Origin: Comamonas granuli NBRC 101663
GTDB taxonomy: Bacteria; Pseudomonadota; Gammaproteobacteria; Burkholderiales; Burkholderiaceae_C
Assembly: GCF_000739995.1 (NCBI RefSeq)
Contig: NZ_BBJX01000009.1
Coordinates: forward strand, 122,578-186,577
Reading direction: 5' to 3'
DNA length: 64,000 bases
Part shown: one piece after another, positions 22,629 through 31,805 of the stretch
How positions within the stretch are numbered: position 1 is the first letter of the stretch
Layout of the letters: every line of letters starts with the position of its first letter
Made by a program: the position numbers and the translations under genes
Notes under the pieces: model-generated
Seen by the model: the letters and a program-made list of their open reading frames with translations, nothing else
The model's database searches: none
Told to the model about the DNA's origin: nothing

Positions 22629-23612
22629 ATGAGCCTTGCCGTCCAGATCCGCCAGCACGGCGGTCCCGAAGAACTCCAGCTCGTCGACCTCGCCGTGGGC
22701 GAGCCCGGCCCCGGCGAGATCCGTATCCGCCACCACGCCATCGGCCTGAATTTCATCGACGTCTACCACCGCACCGGCCTGTACCCCCTGGCCATGCCCG
22801 CAGGCATAGGCATGGAGGGCGCGGGCGTGGTCGAGGCCGTGGGCGCGGGCGTTACGCACCTGCAGCCGGGCGACCGCGCGGCCTACGCCAGCCAGCCGCC
22901 GGGCAGCTACTGCGAGGTGCGCGTCATGCCCGCCCGGTGCGTGTGCAAGCTGCCCGACGCCATCAGCTTCGAGACCGGCGCGGCCATGATGCTCAAGGGC
23001 CTGACGGCGCAGTACCTGCTCAAGAAGACGCTGCCCGTGCAGGGCCTGCAGAGCGGCGACTACGTGCTGTTCCACGCGGCGGCCGGCGGCGTGGGGCTGA
23101 TCGCCTGCCAGTGGGCCAAGGCCCTGGGCCTGCAGCTCATCGCCACGGCCGGCAGCGACGCCAAATGCCGTCTGGCCCTGGAGAATGGCGCCGCCCATGC
23201 CATCAACTACAACACCGAGGACTTTGCCGCGCGCGTCAAGGAGATCACCGGCGGCCAGGGCGTGAAGGTGGTGTACGACTCCGTGGGCAAGGACACCTGG
23301 GACAAATCCCTGGACTGCCTGCGTCCCTTCGGCCTGATGGCGAGCTTCGGCAACGCCTCGGGCCCGGTGCCGCCTTTTGCGCCGGGCATGCTGGGCGCCA
23401 AGGGCTCGCTCTACGTCACGCGCCAGACGCTGTTCACGCACATGGCCACGCGCGCGTCCACCCAGGCCATGGCCGACGATTTGTTCGCCGTGGTGCAGAG
23501 CGGGCAGGTGAAGATCCACATCGCCCAGCGCTATGCCCTGCGCGACGTGCAGCAGGCGCACCGCGACCTGGAGGCACGCAAGACCACGGGCTCCACCATC
23601 CTCACGCTGTGA
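22629..23612 (+). CDS. qorA: NADPH:quinone oxidoreductase (zeta-crystallin type)
   Basis: 327-aa zinc-free medium-chain reductase. Marks are [13 protein letters not shown] near residue 42, [15 protein letters not shown] near 63, and the NADPH-binding [18 protein letters not shown] near 150-167. It reduces quinones by one electron using NADPH. The start at 22629 has AGGAGA about 10 nt upstream and matches the family N-terminus ([17 protein letters not shown]). Divergent from the EamA gene with 97 bp between starts. Confidence 0.92.
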   Translation: MSLAVQIRQHGGPEELQLVDLAVGEPGPGEIRIRHHAIGLNFIDVYHRTGLYPLAMPAGIGMEGAGVVEAVGAGVTHLQPGDRAAYASQPPGSYCEVRVMPARCVCKLPDAISFETGAAMMLKGLTAQYLLKKTLPVQGLQSGDYVLFHAAAGGVGLIACQWAKALGLQLIATAGSDAKCRLALENGAAHAINYNTEDFAARVKEITGGQGVKVVYDSVGKDTWDKSLDCLRPFGLMASFGNASGPVPPFAPGMLGAKGSLYVTRQTLFTHMATRASTQAMADDLFAVVQSGQVKIHIAQRYALRDVQQAHRDLEARKTTGSTILTL

Positions 23613-23645
23613 CGGCGGCCGGCCCTGTGGGCGGGCGGGGTGGGT

Positions 23646-23707
23646 ATTTCAAGTCAAATCTGCCTCCAGCGCTTACTGGGTAAGCGCTGGCAGCTATCGA
23701 ATGAGGA
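23646..23707 (-). repeat. Dispersed repeat, copy 4 (intergenic, perfect 10-bp stem)
   Basis: On the minus strand: ATTCGATAGCTGCCAGCGC, then a stem with arms at 23666-23675 and 23681-23690 (CCAGCGCTTA / TAAGCGCTGG), then GGAGGCAGATTTGACTTGAA. It is the best-preserved copy and lies between qorA and tRNA-Ser. Confidence 0.85.
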
Positions 23708-23758
23708 GCTTTGGGCGGGTGCCCGCCCGAGGGCGGGCCAGCCGCAGGCGGACGCTGT

Positions 23759-23846
23759 TGGCGGAGAGCCAGGGATTCGAACCCTGGAGCCCTTGCGGGC
23801 TGCCGGTTTTCAAGACCGGTGCAATCGACCACTCTGCCAGCTCTCC
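23759..23846 (-). tRNA. tRNA-Ser (anticodon TGA)
   Basis: 88 nt including an encoded CCA. Acceptor GGAGAGC pairs with GCTCTCC, the D-arm is GGCAGAGTGGTCG, and the anticodon stem-loop is CCGGTCTTGAAAACCGG with TGA at 23810-23812 (+ strand TCA). A class II long variable arm (CAGCCCGCAAGGGCT) and the T-loop GGTTCGAATCC are present. The long variable arm and discriminator G confirm serine. Confidence 0.97.
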
Positions 23847-23903
23847 GAGGCCGCCATTGTATGTGCGTATGGGCAGGCCTCCGGCGGCCGCTGCGCGGCG
23901 CGC

Positions 23904-24947
<1,044 letters not shown>

Positions 24948-25003
24948 TTATGGCGGCTATTGAACAAAGCGAAGAACGGCAGCGCAGGCAAGGAGAACCA
25001 TGA

Positions 25004-25678
25004 ATGGCGATGTTGTCCAATTTCGATCTGCTGCGCCGCGTGCCGCTGTTTGCGCGCCTGACGGAGGTGCAGGCCCAGGTGATCGGCGCGGCCGTGATCA
25101 AGCGGCGCTACAAGCGCGGCGAGGTGCTGGTGGAGCAGGGGTGCAAGTCCGATGCGCTGTTCCTGCTGCTGACCGGGCGCGCGCGCGTCACGGCGGCCGA
25201 CAGCCGCGGGCGCGAGGTCATCCTGGCCACGCTGGGGCCGGGCGACTACCTGGGCGAGATGAGCATCATCGACAACGAGCCGCATTCGGCCACCGTGCGC
25301 GCCGAGGTGCACACCGATGTGCTGGTGCTCGGGCGCGCGGAGTTCACGCGCTGCCTGCTGGAGAACGCCTCCATGGGCCTGGTGCTGATGCGCGGCCTGG
25401 TCAAGCGGCTGCGCCAGGCCGACCGCAAGATCGAATCGCTGGCGCTGCTCGACGTCTATGGGCGCGTGGCCCATGCCCTGCTGGAGCGGGCCGAGACCGA
25501 CGCCCAGGGGCGCATGCTCATTGCCGGCAAGATCTCGCGCCAGGATCTGGCCAAGTCCATAGGCGCCTCGCGCGAAATGGTCAGCCGCGTGATGAAGGAC
25601 CTGGAAAACCGCGGCTTCATCGAACTGCTGCCCGAGGGCGCGACGCTGCTGCGCACGCACCTGCAGACCCTGGGCTGA
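25004..25678 (+). CDS. Crp/Fnr family transcriptional regulator
   Basis: 224-aa regulator: a cyclic-nucleotide-binding beta-roll at about residues 10-120 and a winged helix at about 145-220, with the recognition helix region ISRQDLAKSIGASREMVSRVMKDLENRG. The phosphate-binding cassette reads GEMSIIDNEPHSATVRA; His94 stands where E. coli Crp has Arg82, so cAMP may not be the ligand. No Fnr-type N-terminal cysteines. ATG at 25004 is preceded by AAGGAG at 24990-24995. It lies between trxB and ftsK, and the synteny trxB-regulator-ftsK-lolA-rarA is widespread, although Lrp is the regulator in enterics. Confidence 0.88.
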   Translation: MAMLSNFDLLRRVPLFARLTEVQAQVIGAAVIKRRYKRGEVLVEQGCKSDALFLLLTGRARVTAADSRGREVILATLGPGDYLGEMSIIDNEPHSATVRAEVHTDVLVLGRAEFTRCLLENASMGLVLMRGLVKRLRQADRKIESLALLDVYGRVAHALLERAETDAQGRMLIAGKISRQDLAKSIGASREMVSRVMKDLENRGFIELLPEGATLLRTHLQTLG

Positions 25679-25718
25679 TGGGGCGCGGGGCTTGCGGTAA
25701 GCTTGCGGCCGCACGCCT

Positions 25719-28058
25719 ATGACCTATTCGCTCAATACCCTGAACGCCTCGTCCGAGAAACACACCGCGCGCACCGGCCCCCGCCTGGGGCAGGATGCCG
25801 TCCTGGCGCTGGGCCTGCTGGCGCTGGTGCTCTGGCTGCTGGCGCTGGTGAGCTATTCGCCGCTGGACCCGGCCTGGTCCACCACGGGCGTGGCGGGCGG
25901 CGCAGTGCGCAACTGGGCCGGGCGCCTGGGCGCCTGGCTGGCCGATGCGAGCTATTTCGCGCTCGGTTTTTCCGTCTGGTGGTGCGTGGCGGCCGCGGTG
26001 TTCGCCTGGCTCAGCGGCCTGGCGCGCTGGATGCGGGCGGGCGAGCCGCTGCCCGATGGGGCGCGCCCGCGCCATGCGCTCTGGGTGCGGGCCTGGTTCT
26101 GGGGCGGGCTGGCGGTGCTGCTGTGCGCCAGCACGGCGCTGGAGTGGTCGCGCCTGTACCGCTTCGAGCCGGCCCTGCCCGGGCATGCGGGCGGCCTGCT
26201 GGGCTACCTGCTGGGGCCGTTGAGCGTGCGCTGGCTGGGTTTCACGGGCTCGGGGTTGGTGGGCATCGTGCTCGTGGTGGCGTCGGTGGCGCTGGTGTTC
26301 CGCTTCTCCTGGGGCCTGCTGGCCGAACAGCTGGGCGCGCGCATCGAGGCGCTGGTGCAGTCGGGCCGCGCACGGCGCGAGGCGGCGCGCGACGCGGCCG
26401 AAGGCCGGCGCGCCGCACGCGAGCGCCAGGAAGTGGTGCGCGAGGAGCGCCACGAGATCGAGGAGCACCACCCGCAGCCCGTGCAGATCATCGAACCCGT
26501 GCTGGCCGAGGTGCCGCAGAGCGTGCGCGTGGCCAAGGAGCGCCAGAAACCCCTGTTTGCCGAGATGCCCGACAGCCGCCTGCCGCAGGTGGATCTGCTC
26601 GACGGCGCGCCGCAGCACAAGGAGGCCGTGGCGCCCGAGACGCTGGAGATGACCAGCCGCCTGATCGAGAAGAAGCTCCGCGACTTCGGCGTGGAGGTGA
26701 CCGTGATGGCTGCCCAGCCCGGTCCGGTCATCACGCGCTACGAGATCGAGCCCGCCACGGGCGTCAAGGGCTCGCAGATCGTCAACCTCGCCAAGGACCT
26801 GGCGCGCTCGCTGAGCCTGGTGTCCATCCGCGTGGTCGAGACCATTCCGGGCAAGACCACCATGGCGCTGGAGCTGCCCAACGCCCGGCGCCAGACCATC
26901 CGCCTGTCCGAGATCCTGGGCTCGCAGGTCTACCACAACGCCAAGAGCATGCTCACGGTGGGCCTGGGCAAGGACATCGTGGGCAACCCCGTGGTCGCCG
27001 ACCTGGCCAAGATGCCGCACTGCCTGGTGGCCGGCACCACGGGCTCGGGCAAGTCGGTGGGGATCAACGCCATGATCCTCTCGCTGCTCTACAAGGCCGA
27101 GGCGCGCGACGTGCGCCTCCTGATGATCGACCCCAAGATGCTGGAAATGTCGGTCTACGAGGGCATTCCGCACCTGCTCGCGCCCGTGGTCACCGACATG
27201 AAGCAGGCCGCCCACGGCCTGAACTGGTGCGTGGCCGAGATGGAGCGGCGCTACAAGCTCATGAGCAAGCTGGGCGTGCGCAACCTCGCGGGCTACAACA
27301 CCAAGATCGACGAGGCGGGGCAGCGCGAGGAGCACATCCCCAACCCCTTCAGCCTCACGCCCGAGCAGCCCGAGCCGTTGCAGCGCCTGCCGCACATCGT
27401 GGTGGTGATCGACGAGCTGGCCGACCTGATGATGGTCGTGGGCAAGAAGATCGAGGAGCTCATCGCCCGCCTGGCACAGAAGGCGCGCGCGGCGGGCATC
27501 CACCTCATCCTGGCCACGCAGCGTCCCAGCGTGGACGTGATCACGGGCCTGATCAAGGCTAACATTCCCACGCGCATCGCCTTCCAGGTGAGCAGCAAGA
27601 TCGACAGCCGCACCATCCTCGACCAGATGGGCGCCGAGGCCCTGCTGGGCATGGGCGACATGCTCTACATGGCCAGCGGCACGGGCCTGCCCATCCGCGT
27701 GCACGGCGCCTTCGTCTCCGACGACGAGGTGCACCGCGTCGTCAGCTACCTCAAGGAACAAGGCGAGCCGGACTATATCGAAGGTGTGCTGGAGGGCGGC
27801 AGCCTGGACGGCGAGGGCGACGCCGGGTTCGAAGGCGGCGGCGGCGAGGGCGGCGAGAAGGACCCCATGTACGACCAGGCCGTCGAAGTGGTGCTCAAGG
27901 ACCGCAAGGCCAGCATCTCCTACGTGCAGCGCAAGCTGCGCATCGGCTACAACCGCTCGGCCCGGCTGCTGGAGGACATGGAGAAGGCCGGCCTGGTCAG
28001 CGCGCTCACCGCCAGCGGGCAGCGCGAAGTCCTGGTGCCCATGCGCGGCGGCGAGTAG
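25719..28058 (+). CDS. ftsK: DNA translocase FtsK
   Basis: Divisome-anchored ATP-driven DNA pump that clears the chromosome terminus and activates XerCD at dif. 779 aa: four or so membrane spans within residues 25-200, a short charged linker, then the RecA-like motor with Walker [14 protein letters not shown] near 438-448 and Walker [12 protein letters not shown] near 560. The C-terminal winged-helix gamma domain (about 715-770, [20 protein letters not shown]) reads KOPS sequences. It is shorter than the E. coli 1329-aa form because the linker is short. lolA follows 20 bp after the stop. Confidence 0.96.
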   Translation: MTYSLNTLNASSEKHTARTGPRLGQDAVLALGLLALVLWLLALVSYSPLDPAWSTTGVAGGAVRNWAGRLGAWLADASYFALGFSVWWCVAAAVFAWLSGLARWMRAGEPLPDGARPRHALWVRAWFWGGLAVLLCASTALEWSRLYRFEPALPGHAGGLLGYLLGPLSVRWLGFTGSGLVGIVLVVASVALVFRFSWGLLAEQLGARIEALVQSGRARREAARDAAEGRRAARERQEVVREERHEIEEHHPQPVQIIEPVLAEVPQSVRVAKERQKPLFAEMPDSRLPQVDLLDGAPQHKEAVAPETLEMTSRLIEKKLRDFGVEVTVMAAQPGPVITRYEIEPATGVKGSQIVNLAKDLARSLSLVSIRVVETIPGKTTMALELPNARRQTIRLSEILGSQVYHNAKSMLTVGLGKDIVGNPVVADLAKMPHCLVAGTTGSGKSVGINAMILSLLYKAEARDVRLLMIDPKMLEMSVYEGIPHLLAPVVTDMKQAAHGLNWCVAEMERRYKLMSKLGVRNLAGYNTKIDEAGQREEHIPNPFSLTPEQPEPLQRLPHIVVVIDELADLMMVVGKKIEELIARLAQKARAAGIHLILATQRPSVDVITGLIKANIPTRIAFQVSSKIDSRTILDQMGAEALLGMGDMLYMASGTGLPIRVHGAFVSDDEVHRVVSYLKEQGEPDYIEGVLEGGSLDGEGDAGFEGGGGEGGEKDPMYDQAVEVVLKDRKASISYVQRKLRIGYNRSARLLEDMEKAGLVSALTASGQREVLVPMRGGE

Positions 28059-28078
28059 GCCGTCTTTCCGGAGCTCCG

Positions 28079-28711
28079 ATGAAACGTATTTTTGCTGCTG
28101 TTTTGATAGCTACTGGCGCTCAGTGGGCAAGCGCTGACGGCCTGAAAAGCCTGGAATCCTTCATGAAGGGCACCCAGTCGGCGCGTGCCGATTTCACCCA
28201 GGTGGTGACCACGCCCGCCAAGGACGGGCAGGAGGCGCGCCAGAAGACGTCCAGCGGCAGCTTCGAGTTCCAGCGGCCCGGGCGCTTCCGTTTCGTCTAC
28301 AAGAAGCCCTTTGAGCAGACCATCGTCGCCGACGGCACGAGCCTGTGGCTGTACGACGTGGACCTGAACCAGGTCACCCAGCGCCCGCAGGCCCAGGCCC
28401 TGGGCAGCACGCCGGCGGCGCTGCTGGCCTCGGCGCCCGACCTGCAGGCGCTGCGCAGCGACTTCACGCTCGAATCCGCGCCTGCGCAGGACGGCCTGGA
28501 GTGGGTGCAGGCCGTCCCGAAGGCCAAGGACGGGGCGCTGCAGAACGTGCGCGTGGGTTTCCGCGACGGGCAGCTCGCAGTGCTGGAGATCCTCGACGGC
28601 TTCGGCCAGCGCTCCTCCATCCGCTTCGCCAACCTGCAGGCCAACCCGCAACTGCCCGCAAGCACCTTCCAGTTCAAGCCCCCGGCCGGGGCCGACATGC
28701 TCAAGCAATAA
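28079..28711 (+). CDS. lolA: Outer-membrane lipoprotein carrier protein
   Basis: Periplasmic chaperone that takes lipoproteins from LolCDE to LolB. 210 aa: signal peptide 1-19 (MKRIFAAVLIATGAQWASA, cleaved before DGLKS), then the open beta-barrel with SARADFTQVV near 34, GSFEFQRPGRFRFVYKKPFEQTIVADG near 60-85 (position given), WLYDVDLNQVT, and C-terminal FQFKPPAGADML. Most of the signal peptide and the first mature residues are written in a copy of the dispersed repeat (28099-28151). Lies between ftsK and, after an inserted minus-strand group, rarA: the conserved ftsK-lolA-rarA order. Confidence 0.93.
   Translation: MKRIFAAVLIATGAQWASADGLKSLESFMKGTQSARADFTQVVTTPAKDGQEARQKTSSGSFEFQRPGRFRFVYKKPFEQTIVADGTSLWLYDVDLNQVTQRPQAQALGSTPAALLASAPDLQALRSDFTLESAPAQDGLEWVQAVPKAKDGALQNVRVGFRDGQLAVLEILDGFGQRSSIRFANLQANPQLPASTFQFKPPAGADMLKQ
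28099..28151 (+). repeat. Dispersed repeat, copy 5 (encodes the LolA signal peptide)
   Basis: TTTTGATAGCTACTGGCGCT, then GGGCAAGCGCTGACGGCC and TGAAAAG. It is in frame with lolA and translates to AVLIATGAQWASADGLKSL, which spans the hydrophobic core, the c-region and the cleavage site. The match to the intergenic copies is clear, so either the repeat supplied a signal peptide or it replaced one. Confidence 0.75.
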
Positions 28712-28721
28712 GCCGCAGCCT

Positions 28722-29078
28722 TCAGGCCAGCAGCACCAGCGTCAGGCCGATGGCGGCCGGCAGCGCCTGGATGAACAAAATCTTGCGGCTGGCCGTGGCG
28801 GCGCCGAACACGCCGGCCACGAGCACGCACAGCAGGAAGAACACCTGCACCGCCTGCCCGGCGCCGCCCAGCCACAGCCCCCAGAACAGGCCGGCGGCCA
28901 GGAAGCCGTTGTACAGCCCCTGGTTGGCCGCCAGCGTCTTGGTGGCCGTGGCCATTTCCTGCGTCAGGCCAAAGGCGCGCCGCCCGGCGGGCTTGTCCCA
29001 GAGGAACATCTCCAGCACCAGGATATAGACGTGGAGCAGGGCGATCAGCGCGACGACGGCGTTGGCGGCAAGGGACAT
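28722..29078 (-). CDS. DUF1304 family membrane protein
   Basis: 118-aa inner-membrane protein with four predicted spans. DUF1304 marks are HVYILVLEMFLWDKPAGRRAFGLT in the first third and NQGLYNGFLAAGLFWG in the middle; the Asn-Gln-Gly-x-Tyr-Asn block is distinctive. Function unknown. Start MSLAANAVVALIALLHVY at 29078. It converges with lolA (10 bp between stops) and is the last of three minus-strand genes between lolA and rarA. Confidence 0.88.
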   Translation of the reverse strand: MSLAANAVVALIALLHVYILVLEMFLWDKPAGRRAFGLTQEMATATKTLAANQGLYNGFLAAGLFWGLWLGGAGQAVQVFFLLCVLVAGVFGAATASRKILFIQALPAAIGLTLVLLA

Positions 29079-29145
29079 GGCGGTGCATTCTGGTGGCGAA
29101 GAGGCACAGCATAGTCGCGCCGCGCAAAACCTGCAGGCGCCCTGC

Positions 29146-29730
29146 TCAGGCCAGTGCCTGTGCCACGCGCGCACGCAGCTCGGGCAGCAGCTCGGCCTCG
29201 AACCAGGCGTTCTGGCGCAGCCAGCCGTTGTTGCGCGGGCTCGGGTGCGGCAGCACGAGCAGGCGGGGGCCATGGCGGCGCCACTGGCGCACGGCCTCGG
29301 TGAGTGGGCCGCGGTGCTGCGGCAGGTGCCAGGCCAGCGCATGCTGGCCCAGCACCACAGTCAGGTGCAGGTGCGGCAGGTGGTCCAGCAGGCTCTGGCG
29401 CCAGGCCGGGGCGCATTCGGGGCGCGGCGGCAGGTCGCCCGATGGGCCTTTGCCGGGGTAGCAAAAGCCCATGGGCAGGATGGCCACCTGGCGCGGGTCG
29501 TAGAAGGTGTCGCGCCCGATGCCCAGCCAGGCGCGCAGGCGCTCGCCGCTGGCGTCGTCGAAGGGCACGCCCGAGGCATGCACCTTGCGGCCCGGCGCCT
29601 GGCCGGCGATGAGGATGCGCGCATCCGCATGGGCCTGCAGCACCGGGCGCGGCCCCAGCGGCAGGTGCGCCGCGCAGAGCTGGCAGGCGCGCACGCGCGC
29701 GAGCAGGGCGTCGAGCGGCTCGCCCGGCAT
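29146..29730 (-). CDS. Uracil-DNA glycosylase family protein with a 4-Cys (Fe-S-type) pattern
   Basis: 194-aa UDG-fold protein of the COG1573 group. Motif A is GQAPG at residues 43-47 and the late motif is HPSPRNNGW. Cysteines fall at 16, 19, 90 and 106: CxxC then C-x15-C, the spacing I expect for the [4Fe-4S] ligands of family 4 enzymes. Family 4 motif A is usually GEAPG, so Gln here replaces a catalytic-loop Glu; substrate or activity may differ. The ATG overlaps the stop of the upstream DUF488 gene (TGATG at 29728-29732), so translation is coupled. Confidence 0.83.
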   Translation of the reverse strand: MPGEPLDALLARVRACQLCAAHLPLGPRPVLQAHADARILIAGQAPGRKVHASGVPFDDASGERLRAWLGIGRDTFYDPRQVAILPMGFCYPGKGPSGDLPPRPECAPAWRQSLLDHLPHLHLTVVLGQHALAWHLPQHRGPLTEAVRQWRRHGPRLLVLPHPSPRNNGWLRQNAWFEAELLPELRARVAQALA

Positions 29731-30119
29731 CACGGTGTGATGCGTGCACCGGCTTCGGCCAGCAGCTCGCGCAGCACCGAGCGGTGGCAGTGCGCCTCGT
29801 CCTCGCAGTAGCAGCCCACCGAGAAGTTTGCGTCCTGCGACAGGCGGGCCAGCAGCGCCAGGGTATGGCGGTTCTCGGGCGTGGCCATCTCGGCGCGGTA
29901 TTTGCGCACGAAGGCGGCCCATTCCTGGGGTGTGGCTGCGGCCTGGGCCTGTTTCACGGTTTCGGGGCTGGGCGCGAGGTTGGGGTACCAGACGTCGTAC
30001 CAGTTCTGCGCCGCGAACTGCTCCTTGGGCACGCCGCGCGGCGGGCGGCGCACGGTGCCGATGCGCGTGCCTTCGCCGGGGGCGCGCGGGCTGCCGAGTT
30101 GAACGATGCGGACTGCCAT
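29730..30119 (-). CDS. DUF488 family protein
   Basis: 129-aa protein. DUF488 marks are the start VRIVQLGSPRAPGEGTRIGT, the WYDVWYPNLAPSPE block and the Cys-rich end VGCYCEDEAHCHRSVLRELL, with His and Cys residues that could bind metal or be redox active. Function is not established for the family. Start at 30119 is set by GGAGG about 7 nt upstream on the minus strand. It leads a three-gene minus-strand group (DUF488, UDG, DUF1304) and diverges from rarA with 29 bp between starts. Confidence 0.87.
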   Translation of the reverse strand: MAVRIVQLGSPRAPGEGTRIGTVRRPPRGVPKEQFAAQNWYDVWYPNLAPSPETVKQAQAAATPQEWAAFVRKYRAEMATPENRHTLALLARLSQDANFSVGCYCEDEAHCHRSVLRELLAEAGARITP

Positions 30120-30148
30120 GGGAACCTCCTGGGCGGCCATTCTGACCC

Positions 30149-31549
30149 ATGGCGGGCGGCTTGGGGGCGTATTTGCCCGCTACCATCGTGGCTACCGTGA
30201 AACCGTCCGTCCCCCCCCACCAGCCCCTGGCCGAGCGCCTGCGCCCGCGCCAGCTTTCCGAAGTCATCGGCCAGCAGCATGTGCTGGGGCCGGGCATGCC
30301 GCTGCGGCTGGCGTTCGAGTCGGGCCGGCCGCACAGCTGCATCCTCTGGGGGCCGCCGGGCGTGGGCAAGACCACCATCGCGCGCCTCATGGCCGATGCC
30401 TTCGACGCGCAGTTCATCAGCATCAGCGCCGTGCTCGGCGGCGTGAAGGACATCCGCGACGCCGTGGAGCGCGCGCAGAGCGCGCGCGAGGGCCTGATGC
30501 AGCAGCGCACCATCGTCTTCGTGGACGAGGTGCACCGCTTCAACAAGAGCCAGCAGGACGCCTTCCTGCCGCATGTGGAGAGCGGCCTGTTCACCTTCAT
30601 CGGCGCGACCACCGAGAACCCCTCGTTCGAGGTCAACTCGGCCCTGCTGTCGCGCGCCGCGGTGTATGTGCTGCAGCCCTTGTCGGCCGATGATTTGAAG
30701 CAAATTGTGGCTCTGGCGCAGGCACAGCAAGCGCTGCCAGCTATCGAAAATGAAGCATTGGAGCGCCTGGTGTCCTATGCCGATGGCGATGCGCGGCGCC
30801 TGCTCAACACGCTGGAGACACTGGAGATGGCGGCGGCGCAGGAGGGGCTGGCGCAAATCACCGACGCCTGGCTGCTCAAGGTGCTGGGCGAGCGCATGCG
30901 CCGCTACGACAAGGGCGGCGAGCAGTTCTACGACACCATCAGCGCGCTGCACAAGTCGGTGCGCGGCTCCGACCCCGACGCTGCGCTCTACTGGCTGGTG
31001 CGCATGCTCGACGGCGGCGCCGACCCGCGCTACCTGGCGCGGCGCATCGTGCGCATGGCCTGGGAGGACGTGGGCCTCGCGGATCCGCGCGCCCTGCAGA
31101 TCGCCAATGAGGCCGCCCAGACCTACGAGCGCCTGGGCTCCCCCGAGGGCGAACTGGCCCTGGCCCAGGCCGTGATCTACCTGGCCGTGGCGCCCAAGAG
31201 CAACGCGGGCTACAAGGCCTACAACGCGGCACGCGCTTTCGTGAAGCAGGACGCCACGCGCCCCGTGCCCCTGCACCTGCGCAATGCGCCCACCAAGCTC
31301 ATGAAGCAGCTCGACTACGGCAAGGGCTACCGCTACGCGCACGACGAGGAGGGCGGTTTTGCCGCTGGCGCAAGCTACCTGCCCGAGGGCATGGCGCCGC
31401 CCGGCTTCTACCAGCCGGTCGAGCGCGGGCTGGAGATCAAGATCGCCCAAAAACTGGCCGACCTGCGTGCACGCAACGCGGCCGCCCAGGAACCCTCTCC
31501 GGCGCCTGCCGCGCCGGCATCCGCGGCGCCCGACCCGTCCCCAGATTGA
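30149..31549 (+). CDS. rarA: Replication-associated recombination ATPase RarA (MgsA)
   Basis: AAA+ clamp-loader-like ATPase acting at stalled forks. Walker A WGPPGVGKTTIARLM near 67-80, Walker B TIVFVDEVHRFNKSQQDAF near 120, sensor 1 FIGATTENPSFE near 150, and the C-terminal tetramerisation domain with DALYWLVRMLDGGADP-like (here AALYWL) and APKSNAGYKAY. 466 aa if the ATG at 30149 is used; GTG at 30188 or 30197 would remove 13-16 poorly conserved residues, and no strong ribosome site decides. The tail beyond 445 is Ala/Pro-rich. Codons around 182-203 lie in a dispersed repeat. Confidence 0.93.
   Translation: MAGGLGAYLPATIVATVKPSVPPHQPLAERLRPRQLSEVIGQQHVLGPGMPLRLAFESGRPHSCILWGPPGVGKTTIARLMADAFDAQFISISAVLGGVKDIRDAVERAQSAREGLMQQRTIVFVDEVHRFNKSQQDAFLPHVESGLFTFIGATTENPSFEVNSALLSRAAVYVLQPLSADDLKQIVALAQAQQALPAIENEALERLVSYADGDARRLLNTLETLEMAAAQEGLAQITDAWLLKVLGERMRRYDKGGEQFYDTISALHKSVRGSDPDAALYWLVRMLDGGADPRYLARRIVRMAWEDVGLADPRALQIANEAAQTYERLGSPEGELALAQAVIYLAVAPKSNAGYKAYNAARAFVKQDATRPVPLHLRNAPTKLMKQLDYGKGYRYAHDEEGGFAAGASYLPEGMAPPGFYQPVERGLEIKIAQKLADLRARNAAAQEPSPAPAAPASAAPDPSPD
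30692..30757 (-). repeat. Dispersed repeat, copy 6 (inside rarA)
   Basis: On the minus strand: TTTTCGATAGCTGGCAGCGC, then TTGCTGTGCC and the second half TGCGCCAGAGCCACAATTTG. In the rarA frame it encodes the stretch around LKQIVALAQAQQALPAIENE, a helical segment after sensor 1 in the AAA+ lid. The AT-rich ends stand out against the rest of the gene. Confidence 0.65.
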
Positions 31550-31690
31550 TAAGAAGGGGTGCAGTATTCAGCGGGGCATCAAATAATCTTATGTGGTGCG
31601 ATCATGGCTGATGCGTTGTAAACCCGAGGGAAAACCCCTCCGTGACGGGGTGGCGGTGCCAAGGTTCCAATAGCTACAATTCCGCACCCA

Positions 31691-31723
31691 AACCCGCGTG
31701 GCCGCATTCCCAGCGGGTTTTTT
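31691..31723 (+). terminator. Rho-independent terminator or attenuator before livH
   Basis: Stem AACCCGC (31691-31697) with GCGGGTT (31713-31719), followed by TTTTTT. It lies 142 nt after the rarA stop and 82 nt before livH. A TACAAT hexamer sits just upstream at 31675-31680. It may end rarA transcription, or attenuate a liv transcript starting near 31687. The rest of the 256-bp gap (31550-31805) holds a CCCC-loop-GGGG hairpin near 31635-31650 and no reading frame of note. Confidence 0.6.
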
Positions 31724-31805
31724 GCTACATGGCAGGCGGGCTCAAAAGGCTGTACCGTTCCTGGTGCCTCCAGCGCGAACCCGTCAAAAACGAAGGACAT
31801 TTCTT

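Noticed and set aside
30197..30199. GTG as the definite rarA start
   Set aside because: It is possible, but no ribosome-binding site distinguishes it from the ATG at 30149; the longer form is reported with the uncertainty stated.
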